From positions 89,176-153,175 of the forward strand of contig CAXXSI010000023.1 in NCBI GenBank assembly GCA_963669285.2: a stretch of 64,000 nucleotides of DNA, in the 5' to 3' direction. The notes below the pieces were generated by a model that did not search any database, was not told where the DNA came from, and saw only the letters and a program-made list of their open reading frames with translations. This DNA comes from JAWKWH01 sp963669285 (GTDB lineage: Bacteria > Pseudomonadota > Alphaproteobacteria > Rhizobiales > Rhizobiaceae). A program made the translations under genes and the position numbers. Below, piece after piece: positions 58,511 to 64,000 of the stretch (position 1 is the first letter of the stretch; each line of letters begins with the position of its first letter).

Positions 58511-60073
58511 ATGCGAAACGGCACGGAAGCTATTGCCCTTGTGGTGGCGACGTTTGTCGCGTTCTTGGGAGCCGCATTTGCGCAGGATGAATTGTTTCGC
58601 GCGCATGCCTGGGTTCTCGTTGGTGTCCTTGCAATCACAACCATTGTGTTGCTGAGGCGCGTTCAGTTTGCACCGGCAGGCCAGAAACAGCCTGAAGCCG
58701 ATACATCCGGCTACATGGACGGCGTGATTCGCTACGGAGCGATCATCACTTTGTTCTGGGGCGTTGTCGGTTTCCTGGTTGGCGTTGTCATTGCCGCTCA
58801 GCTTTCCTGGCCCGTGCTGAATATCGAGCCGTGGTTCAATTTCGGTCGCCTGAGACCTCTGCACACGTCGGCGGTTATCTTTGCTTTCGGCGGCAATGCA
58901 CTCATCTGCACCAGTTTCTATGTCGTTCAACGCACCTGCCAAGCACGCCTGTTCGGCGGCAAACTGGCCTGGTTCGTATTCTGGGGATATCAGCTGTTCA
59001 TCGTCATGGCGGCGACCGGCTATCTGCTCGGCGTCACGCAATCGAAAGAGTATGCCGAGCCGGAATGGTATGTCGACCTTTGGTTGACAATCGTCTGGGT
59101 GGCCTACCTGATCGTCTTTGTCGGAACGATTGTCCGCAGGAAAGAGCCGCACATCTATGTGGCGAACTGGTTCTACCTGTCGTTCATCATCACCGTGGCG
59201 ATGCTGCACCTGGTCAACAATGCATCGATACCAGTGTCGTTGCTCGGTGTAAAAAGCTACTCCGCATTCGCCGGCGTGCAAGACGCGCTAACCCAGTGGT
59301 GGTACGGCCATAATGCGGTGGGTTTCTTCCTGACGGCGGGCTTCTTGGGCATGATGTACTATTTCGTGCCAAAGCAGGCCAATCGCCCGATCTATTCCTA
59401 CAGGCTATCCATCATCCACTTCTGGGCGCTGATATTCCTGTACATTTGGGCCGGACCCCACCACCTGCACTATACGGCGCTTCCTGACTGGGCGCAGACA
59501 TTGGGTATGGTGTTCTCGATCATGCTGTGGATGCCCTCATGGGGTGGCATGATCAATGGTCTGATGACACTGCAGGGTGCCTGGGACAAACTGCGGACCG
59601 ATCCGATATTGCGCATGATGGTCATGTCGCTGGCGTTCTACGGCATGTCGACGTTCGAGGGGCCGATGATGTCAATCAAGTCGGTCAACTCGCTGTCGCA
59701 CTACACCGACTGGACGATCGGACACGTGCACTCCGGTGCCCTAGGCTGGAACGGTCTGGTCACGTTCGGCGCACTCTACTACCTCATACCCAAACTCTGG
59801 GGCCGGAAGCTCTATTCGGTGCGGCTGGTGAACTGGCATCTGTGGCTGTCGACACTCGGTATCGTCATCTACGCAGCGGTCATGTGGGTCGCCGGCATCA
59901 CTCAGGGGCTGATGTGGCGCGAGTATGATGATCAGGGCTTCTTGGTGAACTCATTCGTCGAAACAGTCGCTGCCATTCATCCCGAGTATGTGATGCGGAC
60001 TGTGGGCGGACTGCTCTATCTCACAGGCGCGTTAGTGATGGTCTACAACATCTGGCAAACCATTTCGCGGTAA
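58511..60073 (+). CDS. ccoN: cbb3-type cytochrome c oxidase subunit I
   Basis: Catalytic haem b/b3-CuB subunit of the high-affinity terminal oxidase, 520 residues. After two N-terminal helices, the haem and copper histidines lie in RLRPLHTSAVIFAFGGNALICTSFYV, WWYGHNAVGFFLTAGFLGMMYYFVPK, AGPHHLHYTALPDW and SHYTDWTIGHVHSGALGWNGLVTFGALYYL. The ATG at 58511 is preceded by GAGAGGGAGAT. First gene of ccoN-O-Q-P-G-H, controlled by the FNR box upstream. Confidence 0.96.
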   Translation: MRNGTEAIALVVATFVAFLGAAFAQDELFRAHAWVLVGVLAITTIVLLRRVQFAPAGQKQPEADTSGYMDGVIRYGAIITLFWGVVGFLVGVVIAAQLSWPVLNIEPWFNFGRLRPLHTSAVIFAFGGNALICTSFYVVQRTCQARLFGGKLAWFVFWGYQLFIVMAATGYLLGVTQSKEYAEPEWYVDLWLTIVWVAYLIVFVGTIVRRKEPHIYVANWFYLSFIITVAMLHLVNNASIPVSLLGVKSYSAFAGVQDALTQWWYGHNAVGFFLTAGFLGMMYYFVPKQANRPIYSYRLSIIHFWALIFLYIWAGPHHLHYTALPDWAQTLGMVFSIMLWMPSWGGMINGLMTLQGAWDKLRTDPILRMMVMSLAFYGMSTFEGPMMSIKSVNSLSHYTDWTIGHVHSGALGWNGLVTFGALYYLIPKLWGRKLYSVRLVNWHLWLSTLGIVIYAAVMWVAGITQGLMWREYDDQGFLVNSFVETVAAIHPEYVMRTVGGLLYLTGALVMVYNIWQTISR

Positions 60074-60140
60074 AGTTCGCGAGGAAACTCCGATTGGCGC
60101 AGTCGCGTCGCCAGCTGCTAGCGCAGGAAAGTGAGGCGTC

Positions 60141-60872
60141 ATGTCGATCCTTGAAAGTCACAAAAAACTCGAACGAAACGTAAGCCTGCTTTTCGTATTC
60201 GCCCTTGTTGCCGTGCTTATCGGCGGCCTGATCGAAATTGTTCCGCTGTTCTATCTGAAGAACACGATCGAAAAGGTTGAGGGGATGCGGCCGTACACAC
60301 CATTGGAGCTTGCCGGTCGAAATATCTATATCCGGGAAGGCTGCTACGTCTGCCACAGTCAGATGATCCGGCCGTTCCGCGATGAGGTTGAGCGGTATGG
60401 ACACTACTCGCTGGCGGCCGAAAGCATGTACGATCACCCGTTTCAATGGGGTTCAAAGCGGACGGGGCCGGATCTGGCCCGTGTCGGCGGCCGCTACTCG
60501 GACGAGTGGCACGTTCAGCACATGATCAATCCGCAAAGCGTCGTGCCTGAATCGATCATGCCGAGCTATGCCTTTCTGGCAGCGAAGCCGTTGGAGAAAA
60601 ATCTGATCTCCGATCACCTTGCGGCCAACCGCATGGTCGGCGTTCCGTACACGGACGAGATGATCTCGAATGCGATGGCCGATCTGGAGGCGCAGGCCAA
60701 TCCGGACGGCGATACCGATGGACTTGAAAGCCGGTATCAAAAGATCAGCATTCGCGATTATGACGGGAATCCGGCAATGGTTTCCGAGATGGACGCGCTC
60801 GTGGCCTATCTGCAGATGCTTGGAACATTGGTCGACCTGGAGGCCTACAAGCAAAATGAAACGCTGCGCTGA
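60141..60872 (+). CDS. ccoO: cbb3-type cytochrome c oxidase subunit II (monohaem cytochrome c)
   Basis: Membrane-anchored monohaem cytochrome c of 243 residues that passes electrons to CcoN. One N-terminal helix (VSLLFVFALVAVLIGGLIEIVPLFY), haem motif CYVCHSQ and distal Met in PESIMPSYAF. Motifs YTPLELAGRNIYIREGCYVCHSQMIRPFRDEVERYGHYS are typical of FixO/CcoO. Follows ccoN by 67 bases. Confidence 0.96.
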   Translation: MSILESHKKLERNVSLLFVFALVAVLIGGLIEIVPLFYLKNTIEKVEGMRPYTPLELAGRNIYIREGCYVCHSQMIRPFRDEVERYGHYSLAAESMYDHPFQWGSKRTGPDLARVGGRYSDEWHVQHMINPQSVVPESIMPSYAFLAAKPLEKNLISDHLAANRMVGVPYTDEMISNAMADLEAQANPDGDTDGLESRYQKISIRDYDGNPAMVSEMDALVAYLQMLGTLVDLEAYKQNETLR

Positions 60873-60883
60873 GGAGTAAGACA

Positions 60884-61045
60884 TTGGACTATTCCGCATT
60901 TCGCAATTTCGCCGACAGCTGGGGCTTGCTCTATCTGTTCATCCTGTTCCTCGGCATTGTCTTGTTCACATTTCGCCCGGGATCGCGGCGCAAGGCCGAT
61001 GAGATTTCGCAAATTCCGTTTCGGGGGGACGATGAAAATGTCTGA
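60884..61045 (+). CDS. ccoQ: cbb3-type cytochrome c oxidase subunit CcoQ
   Basis: Small subunit of 53 residues with one membrane helix (WGLLYLFILFLGIVLFTFRP) and a charged tail, as expected for CcoQ/FixQ, which stabilises the complex. The start is a TTG at 60884 preceded by GAGGAGTAAG; no ATG is available. Its last eight bases overlap the start of ccoP. Too short and with too rare a start codon to be found by simple scanning, it is supported by place and pattern. Confidence 0.85.
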   Translation: MDYSAFRNFADSWGLLYLFILFLGIVLFTFRPGSRRKADEISQIPFRGDDENV

Positions 61046-61925
61046 GAGGGAAATTGACAGCCACACAGGCGTCGAAACGACCGGCCATGAATGGGACGGT
61101 ATCAAGGAACTCAACAGCCCCCTGCCGCGCTGGTGGTTGTGGACGTTTTACGCGGACCATCCTGTTTTCCGTCGGCTACATCATCTACTACCCGGCAATT
61201 CCGCTCATCGAGGGCTCAACAATGGGTATCTCGGGGCAGACCAAATCGTCTGCAATTGAGAGAGGAGCTTCAGGCAGTCGCAGATTCGCGCGGTGAAACA
61301 CTTGCCAAACTGGATAGTCAGGATCTGGAGGCGATCAGGTCTGACGACGCACTGTCGCAATTCGCGACTGCCGGCGGTTCGTCGCTGTTCAAGGTCTATT
61401 GCTCGCAATGCCACGGCTCGGGAGCACAGGGCAGTGCCGGCTATCCGAACCTGAATGATGATGACTGGCTCTGGGGCGGCGATCTGGAATCGATCTATAT
61501 AACGGTCAAGCACGGCGTGCGGGACGATTCGGATGACGACACGCGGCTCTCGGATATGCCGGCATTCGGCGCCGACGAGGTGTTGGAAAGTGACGAGATT
61601 GCCAGTATCGCAGAATATGTCCTTAAACTGTCTAGGCGGTGACCATGATGCCCAGGGAGCGGAAGCCGGTACGGTGCTTTTCGAGGAAAACTGTGCGGCA
61701 TGCCACGGCGAAGACGGCACCGGAGGTCGCGATTTCGGGGCACCCAACCTTGTAGACGCGATATCACTTTATGGTGCCGACAGGGAAAAACTCATTGCGC
61801 AAATGAACAAACCGAAACATGGTGTTATGCCGGCTTGGGGAAACAAGCTGAGCGATGCGAGCATCAAGCAGCTTGCAATCTATGTCCACGGATTGGGCGG
61901 CGGTGAGAAATCGACGTCGGAGTAG
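61038..61925 (+). pseudogene. ccoP: cbb3 oxidase subunit III (dihaem cytochrome c) CcoP, three +1 frameshifts
   Basis: CcoP brings electrons from cytochrome c to CcoO. The whole protein is encoded but in four successive reading-frame pieces: 61038-61154 (EWDGIKELNSPLPRWWLWTFY), 61156-61264 (membrane segment TILFSVGYIIYYPAIPLIEG), 61266-61633 (first haem domain, CSQCH) and 61635-61925 (second haem domain, CAACH). Removing one base at each of three points (a G at 61154-61155, a G at 61264-61265, an A at 61634) restores one protein of about 294 residues ending GGEKSTSE. All three events are single-base insertions. The conserved protein suggests sequence errors or a very recent inactivation. It lies between ccoQ and ccoG. 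Confidence 0.85.
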
Positions 61926-63521
61926 TTGATTGTTGTGCTGGAAACCCAGAACCAAGAGACTGACGGCATCCAGGAGTTCGATGCCGAAGCAGTAAACTCC
62001 AGGACATACCGCTCCTATTACGAGGCGCGTAAAAAGATCCACCCGAAACGGGCGAGCGGCGGTTTTCGCAAGTTGAAGTGGTGGATCATGGGTATCACCC
62101 TGGGGATTTACTATCTGACGCCATTGTTGCGTTGGAATCGGGGGCTTGAAGCCCCCGATCAGGCGGTGTTGATCGACCTGGCCAACCGCCGGTTCTATTT
62201 CTTCTTCATTGAAATCTGGCCGCACGAGTTTTTCTTTGTCGCCGGGCTTCTGGTGATGGCAGGTATAGGGCTGTTTCTGGTGACATCGACACTCGGTCGT
62301 GCCTGGTGCGGCTACACCTGCCCGCAAACGGTGTGGGTGGACCTGTTTCTTGTCGTCGAGCGCTTCTTCGAAGGCGACAGGAATGCCCGCATCAAGCTGG
62401 ATGATGCGCCGTGGGACAGTTCCAAGATCATCAAGCGTACCTCAAAACACGTCGTCTGGGTGTTGATCTCAGTGGCGACGGGCGGTGCCTGGATATTCTA
62501 CTTCGCCGATGCGCCGACATTGGCAGTCAACCTGTTTACCGGCAATGCGCCCGCGGTTGCCTACACCACCGTCGCGGTGTTGGCCGCGACCACCTACATT
62601 TTCGGCGGCATGATGCGGGAACAGGTCTGCACCTATATGTGCCCTTGGCCTCGCGTTCAGGCCGCCATGTTGGATGAACATTCGCTGACCGTCACATATA
62701 ATGACTGGCGCGGCGAGCCTCGCAACCGTCATTCCAAACGCATGCGCAAGCAGGGCAAATTGGTCGGCGACTGCGTCGACTGTAATGCCTGTGTCGCCGT
62801 CTGCCCAATGGGAATCGACATTCGCGACGGACAGCAGTTGGAATGCATCACCTGCGCGTTGTGTATCGATGCCTGTGACGGGGTCATGAGCAAGCTCGGC
62901 CTTGAGAAAGGCTTGATCGCTTATGCCACACTCAAGGAATACGGATCGAACATGGAGTTCGCGGGCGCTGTCCCCAGCACCGAGGGTTACGGCTCACTGC
63001 CGGCAGATGCACCGGCAACAGTTCGCGGCAAAGACGGCAGACTGGCTGACGGCATCGAGCATGTTTCGTGGAAGTCGTTCATTCGGCCGCGCACATTGCT
63101 GTATTCGGCTATCTACGCCGCCATCGGCCTGGCCCTACTGTGGGCGCTTGCCGTACGCGATACGCTGAAAGTCAATGTGTTGCAGGACCGCAATCCGGTC
63201 TTTACCGTGCTGAGCGATGGGTCGATCCGTAACGGTTACACGGTGAAAATCCTCAACATGACCGGTTCGAGCCGTAGTTTCGTTGTCACGATCAACGGAC
63301 TACCGGGCGCAACGCTCAAGCAATCGGGATCCGAACTTGCCGAAAGCCGGGAACTCGAGATCACCGCAAAGGCCGACAAGCTGGCGGCCACCAAGCTATT
63401 CGTCCGCGTGCCTCGCTCCGAGCTCGAAGCATCAAGGACACCGTTCGACTTCAAGATTGTCGCAATCGACGGCAAGGACGAAACCTCGGCGACCGTACAT
63501 TTCGAAGCACCGGACAACTAG
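61926..63521 (+). CDS. ccoG: Cytochrome oxidase accessory protein CcoG (copper-delivery ferredoxin-type)
   Basis: Membrane iron-sulfur protein of 531 residues needed for cbb3 maturation, proposed to reduce copper for the CuB centre. Membrane helices hold the WCGYTCPQTVW and CTYMCPWPRVQ copper-type motifs, then two 4Fe-4S motifs (CVDCNACVAVCP and CITCALCIDAC) and a periplasmic Ig-like C-terminal domain. The start ATG is probable, directly after the ccoP stop. An 11-base-pair perfect hairpin (62137-62159) lies within its coding sequence. Confidence 0.95.
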   Translation: MIVVLETQNQETDGIQEFDAEAVNSRTYRSYYEARKKIHPKRASGGFRKLKWWIMGITLGIYYLTPLLRWNRGLEAPDQAVLIDLANRRFYFFFIEIWPHEFFFVAGLLVMAGIGLFLVTSTLGRAWCGYTCPQTVWVDLFLVVERFFEGDRNARIKLDDAPWDSSKIIKRTSKHVVWVLISVATGGAWIFYFADAPTLAVNLFTGNAPAVAYTTVAVLAATTYIFGGMMREQVCTYMCPWPRVQAAMLDEHSLTVTYNDWRGEPRNRHSKRMRKQGKLVGDCVDCNACVAVCPMGIDIRDGQQLECITCALCIDACDGVMSKLGLEKGLIAYATLKEYGSNMEFAGAVPSTEGYGSLPADAPATVRGKDGRLADGIEHVSWKSFIRPRTLLYSAIYAAIGLALLWALAVRDTLKVNVLQDRNPVFTVLSDGSIRNGYTVKILNMTGSSRSFVVTINGLPGATLKQSGSELAESRELEITAKADKLAATKLFVRVPRSELEASRTPFDFKIVAIDGKDETSATVHFEAPDN

Positions 63522-63545
63522 GTCGCTGCAACAGGCGAAGATCGC

Positions 63546-64000
63546 ATGGATAACAGATCAAACGGGAAAGAGTTCAGGTTCACCGGCACCCATATGCTGG
63601 TGTGTATGGTGCTGTTTTTCGGCGTTATAATCGCAGTCAACTTCACCATGGCGGCCGTCGCCAGCAAGAGTTGGACCGGGTTGGTCGTCAAGAATTCCTA
63701 CGTGGCCAGCCAGGAATTCAACAAAAATCTGGCGTTGGCGGAACGGCAAAAGGCCCTTGGTTGGCACTCGACGCTGACCTACGAGAACGGCGAACTGGCT
63801 TTCTCCCTGCACAAAGATGACGGCCAAATCGTCTTTGCCGACAAAGTCCTGATCAAGGTCGGTCGCCCGGCGTTCGAACAGCAGGATCAGGAATTCGCAC
63901 TTTCACCAGCCGGAAACGGCCGTTTCTCCATGGCCCATAGCCTGCAACCGGGGGCCTGGTCGATCCAGATCGATGCCGTTGCCGGCGATGAGCACTACCG
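63546..64000 (+). CDS. ccoH: FixH/CcoH family protein (partial, 3' end beyond window)
   Basis: About 151 residues are in the window and the C-terminus is cut by the right edge. The single N-terminal helix (GTHMLVCMVLFFGVIIAVNFTMAA) followed by KSWTGLVVKNSYVASQEFNKNLALAERQKALGW is the FixH signature; the C-terminal beta domain follows. FixH is required for assembly of active cbb3 oxidase. It starts 25 bases after ccoG, as in the classic fixGHIS order, so a copper-ATPase gene (fixI/ccoI) is expected next. Confidence 0.92.
   Translation, partial: MDNRSNGKEFRFTGTHMLVCMVLFFGVIIAVNFTMAAVASKSWTGLVVKNSYVASQEFNKNLALAERQKALGWHSTLTYENGELAFSLHKDDGQIVFADKVLIKVGRPAFEQQDQEFALSPAGNGRFSMAHSLQPGAWSIQIDAVAGDEHY

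Noticed and set aside
1..64000. tRNA, rRNA, CRISPR arrays, insertion sequences and prophage genes
   Set aside because: None seen by reading: no transposase, integrase, phage structural or Cas proteins, and no regularly spaced repeats. A covariance-model scan would be needed to exclude small RNAs.

Overview
The window looks like a chromosomal segment of a rhizobial-type alphaproteobacterium (order Hyphomicrobiales). This is an inference from gene content and order: lptC-lptA-lptB-rpoN-hpf-ptsN in a row, an ornithine-lipid acyltransferase (OlsB type), a cysteine-bearing FnrN-type regulator beside ccoNOQP-ccoGH, DUF1150 and DUF2244 genes, an IHF-beta gene next to a LapA-type gene, and two palindromic intergenic elements resembling rhizobial RIME repeats. 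Coding density is high and genes are tightly packed with many ATGA-type overlaps. I saw no tRNA, rRNA, insertion sequence, CRISPR array or prophage.

Layout. 1-8.5 kb: the 5' part of gyrB, a membrane protein and an exported alkaline-phosphatase-superfamily protein divergent from a cytochrome P450, then yraN-rsmI divergent from an LpoA-like lipoprotein gene that carries a +1 frameshift. 8.5-21.7 kb: a large accessory catabolic locus. It has an SDR dehydrogenase, an enolase-superfamily dehydratase, a D-2-hydroxyacid dehydrogenase, a DenD-type dehydrogenase, a FadR/FCD-type regulator, a TRAP transporter (dctPQM), two phytanoyl-CoA-dioxygenase-like Fe/2-oxoglutarate enzymes flanking an altronate-dehydratase-family protein, and a 3-hydroxyisobutyrate-dehydrogenase-like enzyme. 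Together they read as uptake and oxidation of an unidentified acidic sugar-like compound. 21.7-27.3 kb: housekeeping (hemW, rdgB, VOC protein, rph; hrcA, grpE, a TRIC-type channel). 27.4-38.9 kb: adenosine kinase, an EI24/CysZ-like protein, 3-hydroxybenzoate 4-monooxygenase, nth, DUF2244, an Ada-like alkyltransferase, an ECF41-type sigma operon, ribokinase, small membrane proteins and a nucleoside hydrolase.

39-50.3 kb: hsp20-DUF1150 behind a ROSE-like RNA thermometer hairpin, then ptsN, hpf, rpoN, lptB, lptA, lptC on the minus strand; sppA, ihfB, lapA, two RNA methyltransferases, lspA and an AcuI-type reductase on the plus strand. 50.4-56.7 kb: a hybrid histidine kinase with one degenerate receiver, olsB, an L,D-transpeptidase, a CenR-like response regulator with a lone cyclic-nucleotide-binding domain protein, and an inositol-dehydrogenase-like gene. 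57-64 kb: a low-oxygen module. An FnrN-type regulator, a hemerythrin-like protein and the cbb3 oxidase operon ccoN-ccoO-ccoQ-ccoP-ccoG-ccoH lie around one perfect FNR box. ccoP contains three separate +1 frameshifts although its protein sequence is otherwise conserved. Either this is sequence error or a recently broken terminal oxidase.

The points most worth following are the TRAP/dioxygenase/dehydratase catabolic locus, the multiply frameshifted ccoP, the ROSE-like thermometer, and the mosaic palindromic elements whose ends supply the stop codons of two genes.
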